Of a stretch of DNA of 64,000 nucleotides, positions 9,903 to 17,652 are shown one piece after another. Source of the DNA: Paracoccaceae bacterium (GTDB taxonomy: Bacteria > Pseudomonadota > Alphaproteobacteria > Rhodobacterales > Rhodobacteraceae); the NCBI GenBank assembly GCA_026706985.1, contig JAPOXR010000030.1, positions 1 to 64,000 on the forward strand. The letters run 5' to 3'. A program made the translations under genes and the position numbers. The notes under the pieces were generated by a model. That model saw only the letters and a program-made list of their open reading frames with translations. It had not been told where the DNA came from and searched no databases. How positions within the stretch are numbered: position 1 is the first letter of the stretch; every line of letters begins with the position of its first letter.

Positions 9903-10280
9903 TTCCATTTATGCCGGCTGATACCGCCGGACATGAATCCCATGGGTCATTTGATGCCATTTACTGGAACTTTCGTTGGCCTCTCTTACAAGCGTCCACG
10001 GGATCTTCCGGCTCCAATGGAACGGCCGGGCATGGTTGCCATTGTGATGCGCGATATAACCATTGATCACCGCGATGCACTCGTCGAGTGGTCGAAAACC
10101 GCATGCCTGAGCCGGTGCATGGAGAGCTTCGGGAAAACCGTTCGATGGCGTTCATCCACGAGGCTGAGATCGGGGATGGAAGGGAACTCCGCCTGGCGGT
10201 GGCGGCAGGCCGTCCGGCGGGTGGCCTTGAACGTCTTCACTTGGTGTGGCCTGACTTCGCGTCGTATCTTTCATTGGCCC
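9903..10280 (-). pseudogene. Degenerate IS630-family transposase with internal deletion
   Basis: Read on the minus strand the stretch gives fragments of an IS630-type transposase in changing frames: VRPHQVKTFK near 10250, then WMNAIERF near 10150, KLSMHRLRHAVF, and LDECIAVINGYIAHHNG followed by ARPFHWSRKI near 10060-9990, ending at a stop near 9903. The central DDE catalytic part between the first two fragments is missing and at least one frameshift separates the others. It is therefore a dead copy. Its sequence differs from the tail at the start of the window, so two IS630-type insertions are implied. Confidence 0.6.
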
Positions 10281-10289
10281 CTCATCAAA

Positions 10290-10829
10290 CTACCGAGAAG
10301 TCCTCGACACTTTCCTCTCTGTCCAATCAAACTCCGCTCCCAGCGTCCGAAGCATCTGGAAGATGGTCTCCCGACACACATTGAACTCGTCGCAGACGTC
10401 CGGGAGTTTTACGTGCCTCCGAGACACCGGGGAAGATTGCTCATTCGTGACAACGGTTGCGTTGCGCACCTTCGCGCAGGCCACGAGCCAGCCGTCAGCG
10501 CCTGTCGCGAATTCCGCCTTTGCTTGATCGAAGTAGTGCGGATGGCGTTGAATCCACAGCATGACATTCGTATAGACGCGACCTACTTCTTCGTTGTCAA
10601 CCGGCAGGAAGAACGTTCTCGGAACTTCGCTCCGCACCCATTGCACAAGATCCTCGGTTTTGCGCCCGGCGAGCAGTTCGCTGCGCACCCGGTCAACACT
10701 GAATATCCTGCCTTTCCGGTGATGATAAAGCAGGCACTTCCAGAAGCCAGGGCAAATGTCGAACGCATAGTAAAGGTTCTTCGCTGTAATGAGGACATCG
10801 GAGTCCACAATGTAGTGCCGATCCGCCAT
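10290..10829 (-). CDS. DUF4411 family protein, PIN-like
   Basis: A 179-residue protein whose N-terminus reads YIVDSDVLITAKNLYYAFD, the pattern of DUF4411 proteins, which belong to the PIN-like nuclease group. The early Asp pair and later acidic residues (ADGWLVACAK, VTNEQ) fit a PIN-like metal site. It is encoded directly after an XRE-ImmA gene with a TGATG stop/start overlap. This pairing is recurrent in bacteria and is usually read as a toxin-antitoxin module in which the DUF4411 protein is the effector. Activity has not been shown for this protein; the toxin role is inference from family and context. Confidence 0.8.
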   Translation of the reverse strand: MADRHYIVDSDVLITAKNLYYAFDICPGFWKCLLYHHRKGRIFSVDRVRSELLAGRKTEDLVQWVRSEVPRTFFLPVDNEEVGRVYTNVMLWIQRHPHYFDQAKAEFATGADGWLVACAKVRNATVVTNEQSSPVSRRHVKLPDVCDEFNVCRETIFQMLRTLGAEFDWTERKVSRTSR

Positions 10830-11977
10830 CAGCGGAGCCCGATGCCCAATCGGCTGGCGTAATCCTGGAAGGTCCCGCCCCGGAGACCGGTAAGTTGGTA
10901 CGCCTCCCTGAATCCGATTTGCCCTTCCATTGCCGCTCGGATCACATGACTCGCGAACAGTTTGCCTACACGCGCATTCTGGTTGTTGTAGAAATTGCCT
11001 CCGGTTGGTTTCGTGACGACTCGGTGTTCCCGTTTGACGTAGTGTTCATAGAAATCGACGAAGGCACTGCGCCCAACGAGACCGAGGTCCATGGCCCGCC
11101 GGGCGGCGACCACGGGACTTACCTTGAACGACCGTGCAATGGCCTCGAAGGGGCGCTGCGCCCGCCTGACGTGAGTCCAGAGCCCGTGCAGTTCTTGCGA
11201 CGGCACAAGGAGTTCGGCCGCGGCGCGGTTGCACCAGTCTTCCACTTCGGTGCCGCCCGGAAGCAACTTCTCAAAACCGGAAAGCCCTGCTTCACCGAGC
11301 CAGATATGCGCCAGTTCGTGAGCAAGCGTGAACATCTGCGCAGACTTCGCATCCGCGCCATTCACGAAGACCAAAGGCGCGTACTGATCCGTAAGCGCGA
11401 ACCCGCGAAACTCCGCCACATTCAATCGGCGGCCCGTATTGTTGCCAACAACCCCGTTGATCACAGCCATCACGCCAAGCTTCTCGACCATGCGGCGCAA
11501 CTCGTTCACGGCATCCTGCCAGGTGTTCACTCCCGAGGCCCAACCCTCTTCCAGGCCCAAATGGCGTCGCATTTCCCGGCCCAACGCGTCCGGATCGTCT
11601 GTCAGACAGGCGCTGCCGGCGAAGGCTAACGGCTCCACATCGTTTTCGATGAGATGTTCGCGCAGCCATGCCTGCCGCCGCTGCATGGCGTAAAGTGTAT
11701 CAAGTAGATGAGGACTGGGTCTGGCGTTCGCCTCTTCCGGGACAGTGCGGAAATCAGCAATCGAAAGGGTCTCGTCAGGAGGCTCCGTGAAAAACAGGTA
11801 TCCGAAAGGTACGTGGACAGCGCGGGCGAACGCTTCCAGTTGCTTAAGAGTGGGCTGCTTCTCCCCTCTTTCCCATTCGGACAGTTTGCTGAACTTGCCA
11901 GCCAGATCTTCCTGCGACTTCCCGGCGCGTTCGCGCGCCCAGTACAGAAGTTCGGGGCTTACGGGGACGCGCATCAT
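10829..11977 (-). CDS. XRE regulator with ImmA/IrrE metallopeptidase domain
   Basis: A 382-residue two-domain protein. Residues 3-60 form an XRE helix-turn-helix (KSQEDLAGKFSKLSEWERGEKQP). The C-terminal half is an ImmA/IrrE zinc peptidase with HELAH at about 218-222 and a further acidic residue in the WCNRAAAELLVP segment. ImmA/IrrE proteins cut repressors or antitoxins, so this gene may both repress the operon and process a partner. It overlaps the gene before it by 4 bp (ATGA) and the one after it by 1 bp (TGATG), giving a tightly coupled three-gene operon. A second, unrelated ImmA-fused regulator occurs at 60.5 kb. Confidence 0.9.
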   Translation of the reverse strand: MMRVPVSPELLYWARERAGKSQEDLAGKFSKLSEWERGEKQPTLKQLEAFARAVHVPFGYLFFTEPPDETLSIADFRTVPEEANARPSPHLLDTLYAMQRRQAWLREHLIENDVEPLAFAGSACLTDDPDALGREMRRHLGLEEGWASGVNTWQDAVNELRRMVEKLGVMAVINGVVGNNTGRRLNVAEFRGFALTDQYAPLVFVNGADAKSAQMFTLAHELAHIWLGEAGLSGFEKLLPGGTEVEDWCNRAAAELLVPSQELHGLWTHVRRAQRPFEAIARSFKVSPVVAARRAMDLGLVGRSAFVDFYEHYVKREHRVVTKPTGGNFYNNQNARVGKLFASHVIRAAMEGQIGFREAYQLTGLRGGTFQDYASRLGIGLR

Positions 11978-12405
11978 GCGTGCTCCACAGCCAGACTGGC
12001 TAGAGCGGCCTTCAGGGCCTGGAAGCAGACCTTGGCGGTATGTTTATCCGGTGTAAACCCCGAAGCCATCTGCTGGTAGGGATGGATATAGTTTCGGAAA
12101 TCACGCAATCCGTGACTGAACTTCTTGGTATCGGGCTTCAGGACACCAACCTCACAGGCAACGCCGATCAACTGCGCATGAGTCCTTTCACGAAATCGTT
12201 TCAGCGAACCGTATACTGTCTTTGGCGTCGCATTCGCCTGATTGAAGCTCGCGGGGGCCTGCCGGGCTGTGCCAAGTAACATAGCTTCTAATAACTGAGC
12301 ATTGTTTAAATGAATGGTTCGCGCGGTTATTCTGCCTCCATAGAGCAAAAACGGCAAGCTGGCGTTCTCCGCGGGCATAGTGCCGCTCACCGTGCTCGTG
12401 CTCAC
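11974..12405 (-). CDS. HEPN-like protein, possibly 5'-damaged
   Basis: A 143-codon frame ending in ATGA overlap with the XRE-ImmA gene. The C-terminal half contains LRDFRNYIHP (residues 100-109), which fits the R-x4-6-H motif of HEPN ribonuclease folds (R101 and H108), in a helical context. The N-terminal ~25 residues are low-complexity and the GTG start has no ribosome-binding site. Just upstream, the DNA switches to an AT-rich patch and then to plus-strand sequence with strong coding bias, so the true 5' end may have been lost in a rearrangement. Stand-alone HEPN proteins are often toxins. The call rests on the motif and operon position. Confidence 0.55.
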   Translation of the reverse strand: MSTSTVSGTMPAENASLPFLLYGGRITARTIHLNNAQLLEAMLLGTARQAPASFNQANATPKTVYGSLKRFRERTHAQLIGVACEVGVLKPDTKKFSHGLRDFRNYIHPYQQMASGFTPDKHTAKVCFQALKAALASLAVEHA

Positions 12406-12657
12406 GCCCGAGCAGCAGCTGGAGTTCTACAGGAAAGCTCGCAACACGGATCGCCGCCTTGAACTGATCTTCGACGAAAGGCTGCACGGCTTTCCGGGGA
12501 TAGACAGCGCGGTCCGTCTGCTGTTCCTCCTGCATGGTGGTGAGGAGAGCCTCCACCTGCTGGAGGAGAAGAACTGCGAATGACGTGGTCCTGGGCCGGG
12601 CCGGAGATGAGAACGTTCTACGTCTCCTGCTCGGACGAACAGTGGGTGGAGGCGTAG
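12344..12657 (+). other. Plus-strand coding-like fragment(s), unknown
   Basis: After a TAG at 12341 two consecutive plus-strand frames (to 12583, then 12580-12657 with an ATGA overlap) have third codon positions that are overwhelmingly G or C, unlike the antisense frames. The first includes TPEQQLEFYRKARNTD and LLFLLHGGEESLHLLEE. Both are too short to be whole proteins and I recognise neither. They look like the residue of a gene that was cut by the junction next to the HEPN-like gene. Confidence 0.35.
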
Positions 12658-13004
12658 AGGCGGGAGTGACGCGCCCTGGCGAACCCGTCTACGGTACGAG
12701 ATCCGGCTGGGGCAGGTCCAACACGATTCAGCAATCCTGCCGCGACATCCACGGGTATCGTGCCGAAGCGCACTCGATCGAGCCAGCGCGCGCGCCTGAT
12801 GTGACGGGGACCACAGCTTGCGCAGTCCGTCAAGTTGACGACGTCACGAACGCAGGCCTCATGATCGTGTCTTGACCCAAGACCGGCAAACCGGACCTGA
12901 CCGAAACGGTCGCAGCCGCATTGCATCTGCGGCGTGTTCGGGCCATTCACGGGCGCCTGTTGCCCAGCCCCGGCATCCCGACCGGAGCCCCCTGTCGCGC
13001 ATCT
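12658..13004. other. Intergenic, no gene recognised
   Basis: About 350 bases between the plus-strand fragment and the YaaA-like gene stop. Minus- and plus-strand frames exist but show no motif, ribosome-binding site or consistent codon bias. It probably contains the tail of the rearranged segment described at 12344-12657. Confidence 0.4.
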
Positions 13005-13667
13005 TCAGATAGTCACGCCGCTTTCCCTTAGCCGGTCCAGAAAGCCCTTGGCGCATTGATAGTGCCAGTTCGTGAACGGATGCCCGAAGCGTTGAAGCTT
13101 GCAGCCTGGTGCCGTGACGCCGCGCCCCGCGTAAAACACGGTCCGGGTGCCTTTGGCCCTAGCGGTCAGCTTCGTGAACAAGGGCAGGTAGTCGCGGCCA
13201 CCGAAGAACGCGATGGGATCGGAAACGCCGGACGGCAGCCAAAAGTCGTTGTAGACGTCCTGGCCGCCCCGCCGTTTGAACTTGGGCACGTTGCCGGCCT
13301 TGCTGAAGGTTATGTCGTAATTCGGCGTCAGGTAGTCTGCGCGGACCAGCCCCCATCCGGCAGACAGGATATAGAGGCGTTCGGGACCGATGCGCCGGCA
13401 CAGCGGTTCGTAAGCCGGGTTCCTGTAGAGACGCCAGGCGGGCAACAGTCCAAGTGGGTTTTCGCCCGGCTCGGCGTTGCATCGCTCGAGAACGGTTCGC
13501 CAGGATTCCCCTCTGTCGGAAATGTCGTCCGGCCTTGCGTAGACCCAATCACCGTCGGCCGGAGCGGAACTGGGTTGCGCGACGAACATGACCTTCCGGT
13601 CATCAAGCGTGCGAAGGTGCCCGGCGTAATGCTGCTTCCCGGCAGCACATTGGATCACGACGAGCAT
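13005..13667 (-). CDS. YaaA/DUF6884-like protein
   Basis: 220 residues. The N-terminus VVIQCAAGK (3-11) and the central ILSAGWGLVRAD (100-111) followed by NYDIT (116-120) match the layout of the YaaA (DUF328)/DUF6884 group, where a strand ending in S-A-x-x-G-L is followed by a P-Y-D-like loop. E. coli YaaA binds DNA and limits oxidative damage; related domains also occur in DNA-modification clusters. The gene overlaps the GIY-YIG-like gene upstream by 13 bp and closes a four-gene overlapping operon. Function here is not known; a DNA-handling role is inferred from the partner gene. Confidence 0.55.
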   Translation of the reverse strand: MLVVIQCAAGKQHYAGHLRTLDDRKVMFVAQPSSAPADGDWVYARPDDISDRGESWRTVLERCNAEPGENPLGLLPAWRLYRNPAYEPLCRRIGPERLYILSAGWGLVRADYLTPNYDITFSKAGNVPKFKRRGGQDVYNDFWLPSGVSDPIAFFGGRDYLPLFTKLTARAKGTRTVFYAGRGVTAPGCKLQRFGHPFTNWHYQCAKGFLDRLRESGVTI

Positions 13668-14368
13668 CGGAGCTTCTCGGCATGGCTGACCAGGTTCGCG
13701 AATTCATCGAGGAAACCCGGATCGTGGCGTTCCTCCACATGATTCGAGTTCCACATACCGGATTCCCGTATTTTCTCGCGGTTGCAACGATTGCCGAGCC
13801 ACGATGTGGAAGGAGGATCTATTGCCTGTCTGGCGTAGTTGCTGAGAAGCGCAATCGCGTTTCGTTCGATGTGACCTCGCAGACTGGACGGCCCCGGCTC
13901 GTCTTCGACAGGGAGCCAGAGGAAGGGCATCTCGCCAATTGTCCTGCTGACGGCCATCTCGAGCGGTCGCTCGCCGCCCCTGACCTCGTGAGAAGCGGTC
14001 GCGGAGCGGTCGTCCCAGGTCGGACAGTCGAAACCGCCGCTCTCGATGAGGGCCGTGCCCACGAGTCGCCTGAAGACAGATGCCCGGTGATTGCCGCCGC
14101 CGGAGCGCAGTCTGCCCTTGTGCTGCGAAAGACGCTTCCAGAGCGTCGCGCGCGAGCCCTGCTTCAAGGCATGGGTGCCGACGCGCACGACTCGCGGGCC
14201 CATGCCGCTGTCGGTTCGGAACTCGGTGGGCTCCATGAAGAAATAGACACCCCGCTTCGGCCAAGGCAGCCGTCCATTGCATTCGGCCAGCCTAGCCACC
14301 CCACCCAGCCGCTCCTCAAGGGAGGCCAGCAGACTGTAGAATCGCTTCACGTTGTCAAGACGCGACAT
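13655..14368 (-). CDS. GIY-YIG-like nuclease
   Basis: 237 residues. GVY at 40-42 and VRVGTHA at 61-67 correspond to the GIY and YIG strands, R79 lies in the following helix (TLWKRLSQH), and E168 in HIERNAIALLSN matches the metal-binding glutamate with an Asn after it. These are the expected catalytic positions for a GIY-YIG endonuclease, although the segment between them is longer than in the minimal fold. The ATG sits inside the 3' end of the acetyltransferase-like gene (22 bp overlap), and the YaaA-like gene starts before its stop. Substrate unknown. A role in defence or in cutting modified DNA is inference. Confidence 0.65.
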   Translation of the reverse strand: MSRLDNVKRFYSLLASLEERLGGVARLAECNGRLPWPKRGVYFFMEPTEFRTDSGMGPRVVRVGTHALKQGSRATLWKRLSQHKGRLRSGGGNHRASVFRRLVGTALIESGGFDCPTWDDRSATASHEVRGGERPLEMAVSRTIGEMPFLWLPVEDEPGPSSLRGHIERNAIALLSNYARQAIDPPSTSWLGNRCNREKIRESGMWNSNHVEERHDPGFLDEFANLVSHAEKLRCSS

Positions 14369-14790
14369 GATTTGGCAGTCCTGTCCTTGGGTGCCGTCAC
14401 GGCGACCGTAGCGATCCCGACATCGCCTGCACAGACGACCCGATAAATCGCATCGAGCAACAAAACCTCGCCGAGCCCGCTCCTCTGGCTGCGAAGATCG
14501 GCGGCTAGCCGCCCGACAACAGCCCCCGGCACGGGATAATGCGGCAGACGTTTGGTGACCTCCGCAGGTAGACAGTCCTTCTCGAAACTCGGCGCGCTCA
14601 GCGTGTAGTAGCCGGCAATCTGAGCGGATGAGTTGTCAACTGCCACGACGAAGACCAGCGCGACGCGCCGTCGGGCGTCCTGGCAAGCCTGCTGACGGAT
14701 GTAGTGGTCGAGGGACATCTCCCCGCAGGAGAAGGACGTGCGGTCGTGATACGCTCCAAGCGGTTCGATCCTCAGCGGTGGTTCATCCAC
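14347..14790 (-). CDS. TacT-like GNAT acetyltransferase, C-terminally truncated
   Basis: 147 codons matching the first part of TacT-type toxins: the opening CGEMSLDHYIRQQA block, the IAGYYTLSA strand, VGRLAADLRSQRSGLGEVLL with the acetyl-CoA P-loop (RSGLGE), and LLLDAIYRV. Family members are usually about 165-175 residues and end with an FYRRFGF-like block that completes the CoA site; here homology stops after VAVTAPKDRTAK and the frame runs out where the GIY-YIG-like gene begins. TacT toxins acetylate charged tRNA; this copy probably cannot. It overlaps the DUF1778-like gene by 8 bp, the usual antitoxin-toxin arrangement. Confidence 0.75.
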   Translation of the reverse strand: MDEPPLRIEPLGAYHDRTSFSCGEMSLDHYIRQQACQDARRRVALVFVVAVDNSSAQIAGYYTLSAPSFEKDCLPAEVTKRLPHYPVPGAVVGRLAADLRSQRSGLGEVLLLDAIYRVVCAGDVGIATVAVTAPKDRTAKSCRVLTT

Positions 14791-14974
14791 CGATAAGCTC
14801 GCGGTAACAGCGCGCGGCCCGCTTCAGCGCCGCGTTCGGCGGGGGCGGATTGAGCAGCACGAAACGGCTGAGCGTGGTTTCCTCGTAAGCCGCCGCACGT
14901 TCGAGCTTGCGCTTGCTCCGGAAGTCGAGACGCAGGTGGACGCGTTCGTGCTCCTTCTCGGCTGCTTTGGCCAC
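14783..14974 (-). CDS. DUF1778/TacA-like antitoxin with internal deletion
   Basis: 63 codons. The N-terminal half (HLRLDFRSKRKLERAAAYEETTLSRFVL) is a ribbon-helix-helix domain of the DUF1778 type. It jumps directly to LNPPPPNAALKRAARCYREL, the toxin-neutralising tail that in full-length members is about 30 residues further on. An in-frame deletion of the connecting helix is the simplest reading. DNA binding might survive, neutralisation geometry probably not. It is first in the four-gene operon and could still act as its autoregulator. Confidence 0.7.
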   Translation of the reverse strand: MAKAAEKEHERVHLRLDFRSKRKLERAAAYEETTLSRFVLLNPPPPNAALKRAARCYRELIGG

Positions 14975-15007
14975 TACTTTGTCACCTTTTTCCCCCGAAG
15001 GCAGAAG

Positions 15008-15244
15008 TTATCCCCCGCGGGCCTTTTCAGCTGCCGCGGCTGCTTTCTTCTTCGCCATAATCCTTTCGGCCGCGGCGTTATTGACTGCCTGTTCGGATTG
15101 AACCTTGGCCTTCATGTAAGGACTCGGCTCAACAGGATCAGGCACCGGTGTTGCTTCGACTTCAGCAAGCACAACCCGCTCCCTTTCAGTAAGATTCTTC
15201 TTTATCCAGGTTGGTGACATTTCATTGATCCAATACCACGACAT
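15008..15244 (-). CDS. Small Ala/Lys-rich hypothetical protein
   Basis: 78 residues from an ATG at 15244 preceded by GGGAA; a longer frame from 15277 exists but has no better start. The N-terminus is aromatic (MSWYWINEMSPTW) and the C-terminus is a charged helix (IMAKKKAAAAAEKARGG). No family recognised. It ends 33 bp before the DUF1778-like gene and may be the leader gene of that operon. Confidence 0.45.
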   Translation of the reverse strand: MSWYWINEMSPTWIKKNLTERERVVLAEVEATPVPDPVEPSPYMKAKVQSEQAVNNAAAERIMAKKKAAAAAEKARGG

Positions 15245-15346
15245 TGATGTTTCCCGCGTGAGCGGAGATGAACACATGCGTCATAGGGGCTTACATTGCA
15301 AACGTTTCTGCGGATTTGGCCGGTGAGAGAAAGGAGACTCAACCCG

Positions 15347-15517
15347 ATGACTGTCCTCACCGCGCTATATGCCTGCTATTCGTCCTACCGGCAGTGGGCC
15401 GCTTTCAATTGGGATCAGTTCCGGGGAAGCCGTGGCCGGGCCGATATTGCGAACCTCTACAAGCGTCTGCGCTTCTCGGGCGTACCGGTGGCCACTCGCC
15501 GAGGGCGAGATCAATGA
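15347..15517 (+). CDS. Possible small plus-strand gene
   Basis: A 56-codon frame with a good AGGAG at 15332-15336, ten bases before the ATG, and moderate GC bias at third positions. The peptide is rich in aromatic residues (LYACYSSYRQWAAFNWDQF) and ends with a basic tail. It is the only plus-strand candidate in this minus-strand region. I recognise no family, and it could be a gene remnant. Confidence 0.35.
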   Translation: MTVLTALYACYSSYRQWAAFNWDQFRGSRGRADIANLYKRLRFSGVPVATRRGRDQ

Positions 15518-15615
15518 ACTTCACTTCGGCCTCAAGAGCACAATGAACTCACTGTTCCTGAAGAACCTCTCTGCGGAGAGGATCCCACTTTGTGTCAATG
15601 AGTTTCCGCTACGGA

Positions 15616-16959
15616 TCAGAAATCCAGCAGGTCGTCAGGTTCCGGTGAATAGCGGTTCGGGCTGTCATTCCCGAAAGCGTTTTCCGCTGCCGGTTCCGGC
15701 GTTGCGGCAGGCGGCATTGGCCGTTTTTCGATTGCCGGGGTGGCTCTCGGCGAGTCCGGCAGGGATTCGGCGAGTTGCGTCACCGCCTCGAAAATGTGCG
15801 AATAGTGCCGCATATGCGCCTCCGGGTCCGACGGAGTCGGAACGGCGCTCCGCGGCAGGGCGGAGGTGAAGGCGCGGGCTTTCGCCAGGTAACGGGATTC
15901 GCCATCGGCGTAGGGCCTGAGAAAAGCGGTTGAAATCGCGTATCCGAACCGCGGCACCGGCGGCAGCTCAATCCCGGCATCGGTAAAGAATCTTGAAATG
16001 TCGCTGTTCCAGACCCCCTTCCATCCGAGCGAAGCGAAAGCTTCTTTGGCATTGTCGTGAGACCGGGCCAGAAAGGCGGTTTCAAACCGTTCGACCTGTG
16101 CCGGATCAATTCTGCGCAGCGACGATGCAATCCGGGCCCCGAGGCCGCCGGTCAGGAATTTCTGCATCGGAACCGCATATTTGGCACCGGCATCAATGGA
16201 TTCGCATACCCGTGAGCCGAGGCGGAGGATCTCCATCGGGATCACATCGATCGACTGGCCGGATTTGAAATGCCCGTCGATGCTTTCATCCTTGTGCCGC
16301 GCGAGGAAGTTCTCGATGGTTTCACCTACGGCGACCCGTTCGCCGTTCCGCCATCCCGGAACAGCGAGAAATGTCTTCCGTTGCACCGTGTGTGTGTCTC
16401 CCGGCGTCAGGGCGACAAACGCCGCTCCCTGTGATTCCAGCGCCGAGCCGAGTGCTGCCTTCAGTGCTTTCAGATCCGTTGCTGTCGCTGAACCCTCGAT
16501 ATGCAGAATCTGCGCGTTATGCACGGTGGCGCCGTTGACCTTGAAGCGGCGGGTATTTCCGTCACGGTCGTAGGCCGGGGCGATCTGCATCGGCATTCCC
16601 GAGCGGATCTCCGCATCCGCATTGCCCATCCTGTTCAGCCATTGCGCGGTCAGGATACCGCCCTCGCTGCGCACGCCCTCAAGCGCGACATAACCGCCCA
16701 CCCCGGTGAAGGATAATTTGCTCTCATCCTGCAGATCGGCGATTCGGGGAACGCGCTGGTTGGTCGGTGTTTTTCTGACCGCAACCGAAACCGTGCGCCC
16801 GTTCAGCAAGCCACCCATGACCTGCCCTCTGACCGTGCCGGGATAATTCCCGTCCCCGCTCCCGTCATTCCCATATGCCTCGACCCGCAGGACGAGATTG
16901 CCGATGAACCGTGACTGGCCGTTGCCAGTCATTGAAGCGCTTGTTGCTTCCTGCGGCAT
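15616..16959 (-). CDS. Element-encoded protein with SSB-like acidic tail, unknown
   Basis: 447 residues. The N-terminal ~100 residues are beta-rich with glycine turns (GNLVLRVEAYGNDGSG, VRGQVMGGLLNGRTVSVAVR) and could be an OB-like fold. The middle is helical; the C-terminal 60 residues are proline-rich and disordered and end in EPDDLLDF. That tip resembles the acidic-hydrophobic tail of single-strand DNA-binding proteins (DDDIPF-like), used to recruit repair and replication enzymes. No family name recognised. Position upstream of the helicase/methyltransferase cargo on the same strand suggests a role in element DNA metabolism, by inference. Confidence 0.55.
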   Translation of the reverse strand: MPQEATSASMTGNGQSRFIGNLVLRVEAYGNDGSGDGNYPGTVRGQVMGGLLNGRTVSVAVRKTPTNQRVPRIADLQDESKLSFTGVGGYVALEGVRSEGGILTAQWLNRMGNADAEIRSGMPMQIAPAYDRDGNTRRFKVNGATVHNAQILHIEGSATATDLKALKAALGSALESQGAAFVALTPGDTHTVQRKTFLAVPGWRNGERVAVGETIENFLARHKDESIDGHFKSGQSIDVIPMEILRLGSRVCESIDAGAKYAVPMQKFLTGGLGARIASSLRRIDPAQVERFETAFLARSHDNAKEAFASLGWKGVWNSDISRFFTDAGIELPPVPRFGYAISTAFLRPYADGESRYLAKARAFTSALPRSAVPTPSDPEAHMRHYSHIFEAVTQLAESLPDSPRATPAIEKRPMPPAATPEPAAENAFGNDSPNRYSPEPDDLLDF

Positions 16960-17652
16960 ATTTACTTTCCCGACTGCTCTGAAGCGGATTCGTGCTTCAC
17001 CGGTGCAAACATCAGCCGCTTCCGCGAAATTCCCGGAATCCGTCGTTTGCGGGCGGCAACCGGCGCCGCAGTCGCCCCGGTTCCCCCGAACAGACAGGCC
17101 GTCGCCTGTGATGAAAGAAAGTAGCCGGAAGCCTTGTCCGCCTTCGCTGCCGCCGCTGCGTTTTCAACATGTCTGTCTGTCAGTTCCGGCGGGCTGACAT
17201 GTTGAGGATTTCGGGGTCGAAAATCCGATCACATACCTATGGACTATATGTTCGGATGGAGATTGAGTGGTTCTTGGATCCAGGTTTGCCATTCGTGTCC
17301 GCAAAGAGTGACAAAAGCGTCCATGCAAATTAACAATTGACCCGGAATCCTCCCCGAAGACTGAACGGCCATCAGGCTCTCCACTCAGTTGATTGCGGGA
17401 GTGGCGGGATGAGATGGAGGCGCGGCATCGCCGTTGTCGATGCCGGTCTCGGGAACACATAAGCATGTGACCGGGTTGGAATGTCAGTACCATTCAACCC
17501 CGGGGAACACCTTCAACTTGGAATAATTTTGAAATGGCGCTGCAATGAGAGCGAAATGAAAACTTAAGTGTATATTTTTTATGTTTAATAATAATATGTT
17601 AATAATCATATTCTTACTTTTGCAATGAAATTACATATGTTACGGGCATGAA
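16960..17652. other. Long intergenic region with 10-bp inverted repeat
   Basis: No gene recognised in about 690 bases. TCAACATGTC at 17164-17173 is repeated inverted as GACATGTTGA at 17196-17205, with a 22-base GC-rich loop and no T-run after it. From 17560 to 17650 the DNA becomes strongly AT-rich (TATATTTTTTATG, TTAATAATAATATG), and is likely the fic promoter. Confidence 0.5.

Noticed and set aside
12188-12556. A 122-codon minus-strand frame preceding the HEPN-like gene
   Set aside because: It is antisense to a frame with far stronger third-position GC bias, and its second half is not protein-like.
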